From Crossaster papposus (taxonomy: Eukaryota; Echinodermata; Asteroidea; Velatida; Solasteridae): DNA of 64,000 nucleotides. Positions within the stretch are counted from its first letter, which is position 1, and every line of letters starts with the position of its first letter. Below, piece by piece: positions 26,866 through 39,992 of the stretch. The position numbers were made by a program, and so were the translations under genes. Under the pieces are notes generated by a model. The model did not search any database, was not told where the DNA came from, and saw only the letters and a list, made by a program, of their open reading frames with translations. The stretch spans positions 1,319,808 to 1,383,807 of the forward strand of contig JBAIAA010000650.1 of the NCBI GenBank assembly GCA_037893245.1, written 5' to 3'.

Positions 26866-28655
26866 ATGCAAAAGGAAAGCAACAAGGTGTTTAGAGTTCT
26901 AAAGATGGCCTTGTATTGGCTCGTCGTCTTGGTGCGAAAACTCTTGAATCAGCTGGTTATCAGCCCGTTGTTCCGCTTGTATGTTGCGGTCGAGAACCTG
27001 GAGAAAGTAAGTATATAGGCTATATAGGTACCGTTAATTGACTCTAGTGATGAGATCGTTCATGGCGTGCACTCGCCTCTAGAGAAGTATAATTGCCGTG
27101 TGATGTTTTTCCCTTCACTGCATCTGATGAATTGTTGCATGCTACGAAAGCTTAAGCCGGTATGATATGGAAATCAGACTTCCGTGAAAATCGGACCGCT
27201 TTCCCTATTATTGGTTAAACCCTTTCACGTGACCGGTTGCTCTCCTGTTTTCACTGATAGGCATGCGCTGCGCAATAATATACTGAGTATATAATGAGTC
27301 CGGATTTCATAGTCTGAAATCATCACGCTACATCGGTTTCATCTTTAATAACAAAGTACAGCTATACTGTTCGGTTGGCTAGTTCCAATGAATGTATATA
27401 CTTCAATACCATTTCAGATTGTATAGGGGTATTAAGGATTGTTAGCACTCCCCGTACGTACAAGGGTTTACGTATCACATGTCAAATTGTGTTTATTTAT
27501 GTTCTCTTTCAGAACCAAAGCTTTGTGCTTTACAATCTGACGGACCCATCAGACGCCACCATGGCCGAAGCGGCGACTCACAGGCCCCAGACCACACGGG
27601 TCCTGCTCTGGGCCCCACCCCGCTCCCTATCCACCGCCTTCGAGCGCTGCATCAGCGCCTTGGGCGACCGGGTGCAGGTCTGCCACGAGCTGTACACCGC
27701 GGCATGCCACCTGGGACCCGAGAACCAGATCAAGATCCCGGTCTTGGAATCCGTGGTCAGGGATCCGCACTACACCTACGACTGGGTTCGAAAGATCATG
27801 GAAGCCCAGGCTTTGCCCAGGACGGAGATCTTCTTCTGCAAAGAGCTGGCTTATTCGGTGGAGGGAAAGTTTGATAAGCTACCAGCCGGCTACCGACACA
27901 CTTTCCTCATCAGGCACCCGGCGCGAGTGTTCCTCTCAATGAACACCCTGGTCAAGAGATACTTCGCCAGAACTTTTCTGGATCTGAAACTCAGCCAGGT
28001 GCTCCCCAAGGGGTTGGTCTACAAGGAGATGTATGACCTCTTTGAGCACGTGACCAACGATCTTGGCCAGGAGCCAATCATCGTCGACGCTGACGATCTT
28101 TTGCAGGATCCACTGGGAGTCCTGTGCGCCTACTGCAACGCAGTCGGCATCCCCTTCTCCCCCTCCATGAACAAATGGCGGTCCATCAAGGAGGAGAAGC
28201 GAACGTGGATCTACTCCACCAGGCTCATGATCATCAACAAGATCATCGGGCAGTACGACCGCGCCTTCCGGACGACGGGCCTGGAGCGACACGTAGAGAA
28301 GCCCATCGACCTCAGCCGCGTCGCGCCCGAAGTCCTGGAAGCAACCAAGGCCAGTATCGGCTTCTACGAGAAGATGTACGCGCTGCGCCTAAAACCCCGG
28401 GCTCCCCACTCTGTCAAACCCTTCCCGACGACCGCAACTCCAAACCCAGCCGTGCCCATCACATCCAACGGAGCCCCGTCAATGAACGGATCACCGCCAC
28501 AAGTCAATCAGTGCGTATCGGTTCCATTCATGAAAGTTGCGCTTTACACTGTGGCGAATGTCATTTAAGCACTCAGTTTTGTTTTGAGATCTGCAGCATA
28601 GCATCCAACGAATGACAACTTCTTTTATCGTTTCTTTTTCAGGCAGCATAGGTGA
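26866..28655 (+). CDS. P-loop sulfotransferase-like protein with N-terminal hydrophobic exon
   Basis: Exons 26866-27006, 27513-28510 and 28643-28655, phases compatible, 383 residues. Exon 1 encodes a basic/hydrophobic N-terminus (MALYWLVVLVRKLLNQLVI) that could act as a type II membrane anchor or signal. A second start with a perfect Kozak context (GCCACCATGG) at 27561 would give a soluble form of about 320 residues. The catalytic domain begins with the PAPS 5'-phosphosulfate loop WAPPRSLSTAF (residues about 80-90) and continues to the 3'-phosphate site LIRHPARVFLSM. Both are the hallmark motifs of the P-loop sulfotransferase fold. It belongs to a divergent group not matching named carbohydrate or cytosolic SULTs. 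Substrate unknown. If intron 2 is retained, translation runs on to a TAA at 28566-28568. AATAAA at 28897 is a likely polyadenylation signal. Confidence 0.82.
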
Positions 28656-29680
28656 AAGTCGGCGGATTTGGGTTAGTGACTGAACATTATGTTAGTGACG
28701 CCATCGTGACGACGCAGCTGAGACGGCACCGTTTGATTAAGCGCCACTAACGTGCTGAAATGACACTGAGCGTGGACAAAGCAGTATTGTATAGAGTGGA
28801 ATGTGTAATGTACTGGGGACTTGCAACTCGGGATTCAAGATGTCAAACATTGGAGAGAACATGGAACGTTATTTCGTGGTTATCGCCTGATCGTAAAATA
28901 AAAGTTCAGTATCGACATTTACTAAAAACAGTAGGATTTATTATTTTGCCTGCATGAGATTTTAAGGCAAACTATACTAAACTATACTCCAAATAACGTG
29001 AGGTGCTTAGTGGAAATCAATGTTAAACGTGCAATGATACAGTTTTTATTAACAAAATTCAGAATCTTATAATAAATTTTTCGGAAATTCATAATATCTT
29101 TGCTGATATACTTTTGCAGAAGTAAATTTTAAACTATTCGCAATGTTTATATGGAATTATATGAGAAATGTAATTTTATTGTTTGTAAGTACAGTGGTTT
29201 AAGTACACTGATCGTGGTACATTGTAAAAAAGAAGCAAGATAACGACATTACTTTGTATAAAGAATAAAATTCGTGATAAAGAAAAACAACACAGTTTTT
29301 AAAATTGAAAAACAAATTTACATAGTTCCACTGATGTTGAATTATCACAGTGCGTTAACTATTATTATTGTAGGCCTATGTAAAATGCCCAAGACTTTAC
29401 TCAATAACTTGTTATGTGAATGGAGACTTTCGAGACTCTTGGTGGCAGCAACACTTCAGGCCGTGCCCGAATTACTCACAGACCTATAAACACAGGTACG
29501 GTATATGTATGTGGAATTACTTGGCTGCCGCTTATGATTACGCACAATTCTATGGTTAGCGGCGGCAGCCACATCTTGTAGCCGTAGCCGTAGCCAATTA
29601 ATTCGGACACGGCCACATTTGCAGTCAGGCAGAGGATTATAGTGTTTGGATATAAGAATAAGGTTACCAGCGGGCCCCAT
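28656..29680. other. 3' flank between convergent sulfotransferase and RING-NHL genes
   Basis: AT-rich, with presumed 3' UTRs of both genes; AATAAA at 28897 and again near 29264. No other gene seen. Confidence 0.5.
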
Positions 29681-31947
29681 CTATCTTTGGTATTGCACCA
29701 AGTACGCCACGATCCTTGGGTCCCCCTGGTAACTGACGAACACCTTGCCCCTCTTCCCCCCTTCCGAGTACGTGGAGGCCACGCCGACAGGGCCAGCCAC
29801 ACCCTGGTGTCTAGACACCTTAGTCGAACCACAGCCGCTGTTCGTGCTTGGCTTTAGCAGGCCTAGGCCGCCCATCGATGGGGCAGACGGGCCGTCCTCG
29901 CGGCTGAAGACCAGCACCGATTTCCCCAGAGGATCAAAGACCTGGACGCGCTGGTTGCCTGTGTCGGCAACTAGGACGAAGCCTCGGTCGTCGATCGTCA
30001 GACCCTTGGGGTGGTTGAGCTGGCCCAGGCCGCTGCCGCGGGAGCCCACGGTCTTGACAAACTTTCCTGCAAGGTTGAAGACCTGCAGTGAAGAAAAACA
30101 AAAAGGAAAATCTTCTAGATGTTTTTTTAATAAGCACCATGGGTTCCTACCTATCCGATTGCGTTATACACTTTGTACTACATTGTACATGTATTCGGTT
30201 TCCAATGTTATTACTCTGTGTGCAGTGGGCGTGGTTTTAGTTTAAATGACGTACAGAAAAGTTCGCCTGTATAGAAATAATGATGCAAACGTGACTCGCC
30301 ATGTGCATTTTGAAATTGTAAAATCGATGGACTTCGATTTCTTCAATGTTTAGGCCTATATCATTTTACAATGTATTTACCTACCTGGATACGGTTGTTA
30401 TTAGTATCGGTCACCCAAAGACGATTCTCGGGGCTGATGGCCAGGGAATGGGGGTACAGAAACTGACCAGGTTCCCGCCCCCGCTCCCCGATCTGTCCCA
30501 CAAGGGTACCATCAGTCCGGTACATGATGACCGCATGCGTCTCCTCGCAACAGATGTAGAGAGTTTCCGAGTCAGAGTCGAGGGCGACGCCGATTGGTCG
30601 GTGCCCAACACATGTGATGGTGTTGACATCCTCTCCCGTGTCAATGTCAAGTGTCACGACGCATGCGTTGTCCTTGTCGGTGACGTAGAGGTGACGCTGC
30701 GGGAGGTCCACGCAGACTGCCTGAGGGTTACCAAAGTTGGTGAAGATGCCATCATGCGTCAATACCCGTCTGGGTGACAGACCCGACAAGGTGCACAATC
30801 GAACGCAGCCGTTGGCCGTATCCGTAACGGCGAACAGATTGTCACGAACCACCGCCACGCCGGCCGGACCCAGAATCGATCGCTTCTTCCCGCTTTGAAA
30901 CCAGCTCCTCCCGAACACCTTCATCTTGTGGATATCGCCATACGCACGAGGCGTCTTCAAGGTGATGCTGTCACTGTTGCTGCGGTTCATGATGAACCTT
31001 CCGTTGTACACATCGAAGACACTCTTGCTGCAAACGGTGGTGTCGCTGCCACTCGAGTTTCTCCTAGATCGCAGGGGCGGCACGTAACCAATAGGAGGAA
31101 GACTCTGGGTGCGATCCAACTTTCGCGCAAAATCATCGTCGACGGACACCTGTACGCCAACGTCGACGCCATAAAAAGCCCTCGGCTGCGGGCTCCTGAT
31201 GTCATCACTGGCCTTGACGATCTTCAAAGGCATTTTGGCAGTCTGCTCGCAGACGGTGTTGAGCAACCCGCTAGTTTGCTGCGAGATGGCAACACACTGC
31301 CCCCTCATGTGATTCAGCTCTGTGATAGCCGGTTGCTCCTCAAAATTCTTGAGCCTGCTTTCGACGAAGGCGCAGTACTCACTTGCCCGGGTAAACTCAC
31401 ACTTGACTCTGATCTGAATTGACGCTGTCTCCTCCTTCAAGAACTCATCTAACTTCTGATGCAGCAGTCTTCTTCTTTTTCGCAGGAGCCTCAGCGCTCC
31501 CTCTATCGGCCTGCCATTGCTCATCCCGACTAAGTCTTCCTCGGTAGATTGCTGGACACGCTCCCACAGGTCCGTGCACTTGTTGAAGTCATCCACACTG
31601 GCCCTGAGCCTGTAGAACTCCGCTTTCAAGGAGTTTACCTCCTCGGTCCAAGCACCATCCCGGCTCTCCTGGAAGCCGAGTTGCCAGCGCTGTTGGAGCT
31701 CCAACAGGGCGGCGATCCTGGTATCGTCGGCAAAGCTTCGGGCTCCTACTACCGGGAGCCGGTGGCTGGTGATGCATTCCGGGCACACGATCTCCCCAGA
31801 GCTTGTCTGCCCCTCCATGCAGTCGAAGCAGAAGGTATGATGGCACGGAAGGATTTTAGGCGTTTTGAGTCTCTCCTGACAGATACCACAGCGAAGGAGT
31901 CGGGTCAGGCCTTCCTGCATGACGTGGACGAAATCGGGCGAACTCAT
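29681..31947 (-). CDS. RING finger and NHL-repeat protein (TRIM32/TRIM-NHL-like), complete
   Basis: Two coding exons, 31947-30385 and 30082-29681 (TAG), joined in phase 0, 654 residues. The RING finger at residues 20-58 has a complete C3HC4 set: Cys20, Cys23, Cys35, His37, Cys40, Cys43, Cys55, Cys58. A Leu/Arg/Glu-rich region follows (about 80-230, probably coiled coil), then a Ser-rich linker. A beta-propeller of NHL repeats comes next (LGPAGVAVVRDNLFAVTD, FLYPHSLAISPENRLWVTD, LNHPKGLTIDDRGFVLVAD). I see no B-box between RING and coiled coil. The likely role is an E3 ubiquitin ligase with substrate or RNA binding by the propeller. The ATG at 31947 lies just after an acceptor (CAATAG). Upstream in-frame codons begin only with GTG, so the start is at 31947. 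A non-coding 5' exon with donor AAAAG/GTAAGT is likely near 32205. Confidence 0.9.
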
Positions 31948-32483
31948 CTTAGCTCTCTGTGGGCGACCTATTGTCAAGGAAGGTGCAAAGCAAAGAGATT
32001 GATTCACTAATTGGTGATGTTTGGTGGTGCGCTTATAATGTTGTGGTAATTACTTCAAGAGCCACAAGCTTCACAACGGCTGCTCGACTATCACGAGGCG
32101 AGTTTTAATAACAAAACCCAAATCTACACTGCCTTTTAATTAAACAGATGCGCATAACAAAAGTATTTTATCGAATGTCATTCACTACAAACGACTTACC
32201 TTTTTGTTTCAACACTGTATTGTGAGTAGACTGTAAAATTGATCAGCACATAACATTGTCTGCCCGATATGTAAACAGGTGGGTTGGGGCGTCGTCAAAA
32301 TATCGATTTTTCTATAATTCCATAGTGATTTTTCTTCACAAATATGTTAATTGCTAGAGCAGGTGTACTTAATAATTATTTTTATTAAAAATATTCGCAT
32401 GACATTTTTAGGATCTTTTTTGTAATTACACGGCATATCGAGTCAATGCCAATGTGTAAACATGTGCAGGACATGTCTCATAC

Positions 32484-32792
32484 AGGGGCCAATTTCATGG
32501 ACAATTTCATAAGCACAAACAAATTTTTAGCATAAAAACTATTTCTTGGCAAAAACAGGGTTACAAACCAAATTTTCAGGTCGGTAGCTTTGTTTGGTAA
32601 TGTTTGTGGCTACGGCTAATTGTACACAAGTGCCATACCGGTGAGTTCAATTTCACAGAACAGCTTAGCAGAAAACATTAATTGCGCAGCAAAACGCACT
32701 AAGCAAAAATCGACAGCAAGCTGACATTGTAGCTGGTATGTTTTTGCTTGAACAACTTTTTTTCTGTGCTTAGCAGTATACGGTAAATTAGT
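32484..32792. repeat. Family A element, compound copy
   Basis: Begins GGGGCCAATTTCATGGACAA. A second family-like start (GTTCAATTTCACAGAACAGC) occurs near 32643, and the end reads TGTGCTTAGCAGTATACGG. Either two overlapping insertions or one rearranged copy. Confidence 0.6.
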
Positions 32793-33109
32793 CTTACCTG
32801 TAGGTCGTAAATGTGACGCCCAGTGATGGAGACTGAAGAATTAGGTCGAGATATAAAACAACAGTGATGGGATGGAGGACTAACAAGGCATCTCTATCTT
32901 GCACATGCATAATATACTAGTACCAATTCACAACAAATTAAACATATTTATGACAGCAATAGGACGAAGTTTACCAATCAGTATTGTTCAGTCGGTTTAT
33001 CCGTCAGTGTATCTGATGTAGAGTTATTAGGAACGCGCGTAGATTTTAGACATCTGCTCGCCGACAATGCTTCTATTCCATTTGTCATACAAAAGTAGAA
33101 AAACAATAG

Positions 33110-33806
33110 GCGCGCCGGTGTGAAAGGTAATTCTGTCCCCCCTGGTAAATGTGTCCCCCCGGACAGACTTACCAGGCCGTGACCCGGTAAATCTGTCCGG
33201 GGGGACACATTTACCTAGGTATTTCTGTCCCCCTCCAGGTAATTCTGTCTCCCTGCCCAACGTTAAACGTGTCCCCCTGGTAAAATTGTCCCGTGCAACG
33301 TCACAAGTCTAGCACCCACTAGACGCAACAACCAGTGTAGTACAGGTTCACCCATTCACGGTGCATCATTTGTGGCAGACTGTAGGATGTGTAGCGTACT
33401 ACAAATTACAGGTGGTCAAAAGTGCTGCCACATCGTGCTGGGTATACAGAATTTGTACGCGAGCAAGAAGTCTGAAAATACTGATTACCGCTAATTTCCC
33501 TTTCGCGCAGAAACGTAGATCGGTTGATTTAATGAATACAGTTATTTATATTTTTATTTTTATTTTGATAAATCGATGAAGGGAACAGAAGTCCAAATAA
33601 TAAATACCATGTGGGCTTTTCATTGAAATAACATCAAAATAACCACTTATGTGTGGAACATTGGGGGACAAAATTACCTAGAGAGGGGACAGAATAAACT
33701 GGAGGGGGACGGAATTAACGGCTCTAGGGGGACACTTTTACCTAGGTAATTCTGTCCCCCCGGACAATTTTACCGGGGGACAGAATTACCGTCCACACCG
33801 GCCCGA
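33110..33806. repeat. Foldback (terminal inverted repeat) element built of GGTAATTCTGTCCCCC motifs
   Basis: The left end GCCGGTGTGAAAGGTAATTC and right end GAATTACCGTCCACACCGGC are inverted copies. Each arm, about 180-200 bp, is packed with variants of GGTAATTCTGTCCCCC and GGTAAATGTGTCCCCC in both orientations. The central 350 bp are unique and carry no transposase-like frame. Confidence 0.75.
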
Positions 33807-34526
33807 CACATCTGTGACGTTTTGTTCATAGGATTAACCGGCCGATGCAAGGTCAAATGTATTTGGAATCGTTATTAATTTTTCATCATCGCGTGGTGTA
33901 AAGCGATCAATGAAACTAATAACATAGTTGTACGTACCGGTGTTGGATAGATGGCCGCATATGGCTGTTAAAATGTGGAACTCATCACCGGCATTCGATA
34001 TTGAATTTTACATGTGTTTTGCATTTTTATGATGAGTCAGATTTTATAGTTTAACCTATTCTTCAAAGGATCATATAGTGTAAATGAAGGGGACAATGTC
34101 GGTGATAATCATAGTACGAAAGAACTATGGACCCGGTTTACAGCCCTCGAATAAATAATAATATATGTTTCGTGTTCTTGGTTGAGGACCGATCGAGTTG
34201 GCCTTTCTATAATAAGGGATTTGATGAGCTCAGTGCAAAAGCGCCCCTCCAGTTTCATAATAGAACATGGCTATGGTTTAACAAAACAATTATAGTGATC
34301 GCTCACACAGCCTTAGTCTTTTGCCAAAGGTATATGTTGTTTTGTGTTTATAGTTTTAAAAGTTTCATACATGCCACATGGTAATCATATAGGGGTGCAT
34401 GGCAGTAAACCGTGGTCGAGCTTTATATACGTACGTCTGCTTCTTCTCTTTATTTATGCCCGTGCATTGAGGATTATTAACAAATGAGGGCGCTATTCCG
34501 CGTTTACCAGTACATGTATTTTCAGC

Positions 34527-36156
<1,630 letters not shown>

Positions 36157-37941
36157 TACTGTCTTCAAAAGAATCGAATTTGTTTTAATACTTTTAATCT
36201 ATTAGTCCTTGCACCATCATAAACTACCTGGCCTGTTAACTCCTTAAACCGTTGCAGTTCTGGAGCAAGTTCATTTTATTGCAAAGTTATCTTTATTGGA
36301 CAAAACCTACAATTTATTGTAGATGTTTGCAGAACTTGCCCCAGTTCACCTTTCCTCCATTCTCAAATCGTGACGTAACTTGTGACTTGTGACTAGTTGC
36401 TCTGGTAGCAAGGTTAATCTAGTTGGACTAGCTAGTCGAACCACGCAGCGTTCGAGTGACATCCACTAAATTGACTTTGATTAATTCTAGTCGACTAAGT
36501 CTAAGGGTTAGCCAAGACCATTTCAGTGAGAGAGCATTGCAAAATCAGTAGTGTTGTTGATGCATTTGTTTCAATTTTAAGAAGAAAAAACAGGTGTTGT
36601 TTAAGAAGCAGATGTTTTTTATATTTGATATTTGTCACCTGCTGCAACTTATGTATTTTTCTTTTATAATATAGATATGTTAATATTTTAATGGCCCTTA
36701 AAACTGATTGTATGAAAAGTAGTTTTCTCAAATTAAATTTCCTGCAAATTATAACATTTGTCCCTACCACACCGCGACTGTAAAAAGCATTGTCCACCAC
36801 CAAGCTTTAAAACCAACCTTGTTGTAAATAGATTCACTTGACAAATACTTGGCCTTGCAGCAAGGATTCCAGACTATTGATTGTTCATCGCAGCTTTTCT
36901 CCCCATTTCTACATAATATCAACCTTTTATGTGTAAAAAGTAAATCGTAAATAATCGTACGTCTTGTGATCAGCTTTCCCAATAAAGAAAACATGGTATT
37001 GAAAAACCATTTATGGTGGATATAATTATTTTTAATATAAAACACAGGGAAAAACTTAGCAGTATTCTTAATATTAATTGTAACTTGAATAATAATCTGG
37101 AAACTATGGAGGAAAAGGACAATCGCCTTAAAAGTCTGTCCGATTTAAATACTTTACTTCAGACTTTAGGTTTTATATTACATTGCTATTGGAACTGCAT
37201 CCATACTTTTATTTTCTTGGACTACACAAACATTAGTTTTACACACAGCAAAAGTATACTTATCAATCATAAACCCCGACGAAGTCTACATTGTTTATAT
37301 AATGCATCGCCAAAAAACAGGGTTTTTTCTACATGTCAACATGTGATTCTTTTAAATATACACAAATTATATACATGTACACACCATATAATCATGAACT
37401 GCAACAATACAATGTAAAGAGTGAAAAGCCAGGAAGTATGTAAGGGGTAATTACACCTTGATGGGAAATTAAAAACAAAAATCAGTGTTTTCTATGAGGT
37501 AAGGATAAAGTATACACCCTATAAGTTTAACGGGTACTAAATTTGGTACTTCTATTGTCATCTATTTTCAGATGGAATATACCACTTGCATGAACTTCGA
37601 CAAGAAACTATCTTGCCAAAACTGAATCTAAACGTTTTAACAAGAGGTGCCTTGTATTGAATACACTTGGTTTTAACCAATTTACCAAGCGATTGATGGA
37701 GGACACTTGTTGGCGATTAAATCAGATTGGCATTTTGGTCTTGGACACTGCTAAAATTAAATAGGCAAACTGGCTTTGGTTTTCACAGATGCTAGGAAGT
37801 GTTATTGCTCAGCAGAAAATCTGAAATACAAACAACCCTTTTGACGTGAACATCATGAGCTATTTGGTCTTCTGCTGGGCAGATAGATGGAATCTAGCAC
37901 TTGATGGGATGGAGTCTGTTGAGAGGCTTCGTCGACGTGAT
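36157..37941. other. Convergent 3' flanks of POLR2F and MYCBP
   Basis: AT-rich; AATAAA at about 36981 on the plus strand is a possible distal polyadenylation signal. Short imperfect repeats of CTAGTTGGACTAGCTAGTCG type lie at 36418-36500. No coding exon supported; the open frames at 36501-37417 lack family resemblance. Confidence 0.5.
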
Positions 37942-38572
37942 CTAGCTCTCGGAGCCCTGTCCCTCATCTGGGTTCTCTTGCTGTAACTGTGGAAGAGAAG
38001 AGAAGGGAAACTTCAATGGGATTTCATGTTTCTTGCAGTATGTTTTTTAATGCTTGTCACGTCTACTTGGGTATAGGAATTGAACCCACAACTTCCTTGA
38101 GGTGTGTCATTAACTCGCATCTCACCTTTGCTCTGAGTTCCTTATTCTCATCTTGCAGTTGCTCCACCTTCTGTTGTAGCTCACTCACTTGTAGTCTCAG
38201 TGCTTCCACGTCGGCTGTCTCTGGACCGGCTACGTTCAGGTGCTGCTTCATGAAGCTGGTAGCCATTAAGTCAAGGACAAATCGGACATATCTAATTGTT
38301 AAATTGTTGACAAAACTCATTAACTGAACTGCCTTATTGTTTGTTTGTTAAGTCGTGGGATGAAAAGGTAAGTTCTCATTTGCCAGTTGCTCGTTGGTCT
38401 CTGTCAAATTTAAGACTGGATCTGTCGAAGAAAACATTTTGAAAGGATACTCTAATGCATTGTTGGGTTTCTCTGGCTCTTCATAGAGCGAGACAAGGAT
38501 CTTAGTGAGAGAGTCCAACACGCCAGCCTTCTCCAGGTACTTTCGGAACTCTTCACGCTTGGAATCTGCAGG
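37942..38572 (-). CDS. MYCBP: c-Myc-binding protein (AMY-1), all but the first exon
   Basis: Minus-strand exons 38572-38451, 38255-38126 and 37986-37942 (TAG), in phase. The protein reads PADSKREEFRKYLEKAGV, VSLYEEPEKPNNALDFMKQH, then the coiled coil LRLQVSELQQKVEQLQDENK and a short acidic tail. Human MYCBP (103 residues) has the same order: ADSKREQFRRYLEKSGV, EEPEKPNSALDFLKHH, then a C-terminal coiled coil. It is a small nuclear/cytoplasmic adaptor that binds the N-terminus of c-Myc and AKAP proteins. The visible part is about 97 residues. The missing first exon should encode only about five residues (MAHYK in human) and end in phase 0; I could not find it with confidence. Confidence 0.93.
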
Positions 38573-39992
38573 CTGCAGCAGGAATAGGTAGAGAAATAAT
38601 ACAAGGTTAGGCTACGACGAGTATGAAGGATGATTGAACTGAATGAATGATACTAAAATTGTTGGAATACAATTGTTTATCACTATTCACAACCGCAATG
38701 CATCATGGCCGATGGTAACCAAATGGGCGTGCCGCCAACCATAAATGCGGATTGGATTACTGAATTGTGCAGTGCTCTGGTTGCCCCTTAACTTTACCCA
38801 TTCTCACGGTCGGAGGCTGTTCCACCTATTGCACACGCCGTTGGGCAAAGGGGTCGCCCTCCATTCAATTTGTACAGGGAATTACGTGTTTTCTATGTTT
38901 TTGTACAGCAATAAAAAAAATGCATACTTTTTTTCCCGGTGTATCGTGGGAGATTTTGTTACTTTATAAAACAATGAAATTTGAAAATATTTCGGAGTAG
39001 TGTTTAATAGATATTAGACAATAACTAATTATTTAGATTTTTTTCACATAGACCACCACACTATTTATTGCTACTCATTCCCCTTTGAGTCCAGAGGGGG
39101 TGATAACTAACAGCCACCACTGACCAATCAGAGACAAGAAACAGGGCCGGTGACGTCATGCCGACCGCGAGAATGAATGCGCGTTAGCAATTCTCTTGTG
39201 ATATTTTGCTATTCGTGATAAATAAATTTGAACCAGACTCCTAAAATAAGTTATGCTTGACATTAAAAATTGCATGCATTTAATCAGCTTTTTTAATTTA
39301 TTTGTTGAATACCAAGGTAACTTTTTGAAATAAAAAAGTAGAAATTGTTGAGTATCTTAATATAGCCAGCAGAGGGCGCCCTTGTTTAATAGCGACTGAG
39401 TGAAAAGTGAAACATTTCGACCACCTAAAATGGTTATAAAAACGTTATTACAATACTTTCTGAAGAGATAAACGTACCCTAAATGACGTCATATTTGTTT
39501 CTGTCAGAATTTACGATGAAGGATCAAAGCTTTGCAAAATGAACGTCGAGAAAGAGTTTTTAGAATTCGCTCTGATCTTTGCTCTTCGTACGCTGGTACG
39601 TGCAGGTTGCTATGCGAAATAAATAATAAATTTCGTGTGAAATGGTCCGACTCATAAAATATACATATTTCGAGAAAAATCTTGTTTAGTTTTAAAATAC
39701 TTGTTTTAAAATTTCTCATTTAAAATAAATTGAACTGTTTAATTTGGTATTTTGTTGTACATTGCGTGTCTTTAGTTAAACATATACAAATTTAACAATA
39801 CTTAAAATAAAGAAATAATTGTACAAGAGTCGAAGGTACGGTTTTCTTTTTTTCTTCAAAAGAGGGCGCTGTTTAAAGTTATTTTCGGGATATGGTGAAA
39901 AAGTTCGTAGAAAAGTTGACAGCTGTTGATTTCATGAAGTTAAATTCGAAGCGTTTTCCCCATTTTCCTTTGTCCTGTTATCACCGAGGAGA
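38573..39992. promoter_or_regulatory. Divergent region, MYCBP / TMEM39A
   Basis: Should contain MYCBP exon 1 and both promoters. Landmarks: a CCAAT box (GACCAATCAG at 39122), the CRE string GTGACGTCATGCCGACCGC at 39150, a CTCF-type site at 39366-39380, a second CRE (ATGACGTCAT at 39483) and AT-rich DNA to 39840. No coding exon recognised. Confidence 0.5.
39366..39380 (+). promoter_or_regulatory. Perfect CTCF core consensus
   Basis: CCAGCAGAGGGCGCC fits the vertebrate core CCASYAGRKGGCRSY at all 15 positions. It lies between divergent MYCBP and TMEM39A. Function is not shown by sequence alone. Confidence 0.45.

Larger units (their letters stand above)
31948..34526. other. Divergent intergenic region, RING-NHL / POLR2F
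   Basis: Holds a probable 5' UTR exon of the RING-NHL gene near 32205, a compound family A element (32484-32792), the foldback element at 33110-33806 and the POLR2F upstream region. Open stretches at 32978-33260 fall inside the foldback element and are not genes. Confidence 0.5.

Noticed and set aside
27375..27512. Upstream extension of the sulfotransferase frame in the intron
   Set aside because: Begins without ATG and is removed by a well-formed intron 27007-27512; the true upstream exon is 26866-27006.
31948..32007. N-terminal extension of the RING-NHL protein beginning NQSLCFAPS
   Set aside because: Has only a GTG at its head and crosses a good acceptor just before the ATG at 31947.
30346..32010. 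Plus-strand frames of 143, 175 and 153 residues
   Set aside because: Antisense to the GC-rich RING-NHL exon, where stop codons are rare on both strands.
32978..33260. Minus-strand frames with GTHLPGG and GRETELPGG text
   Set aside because: They are translations of the foldback element arm.
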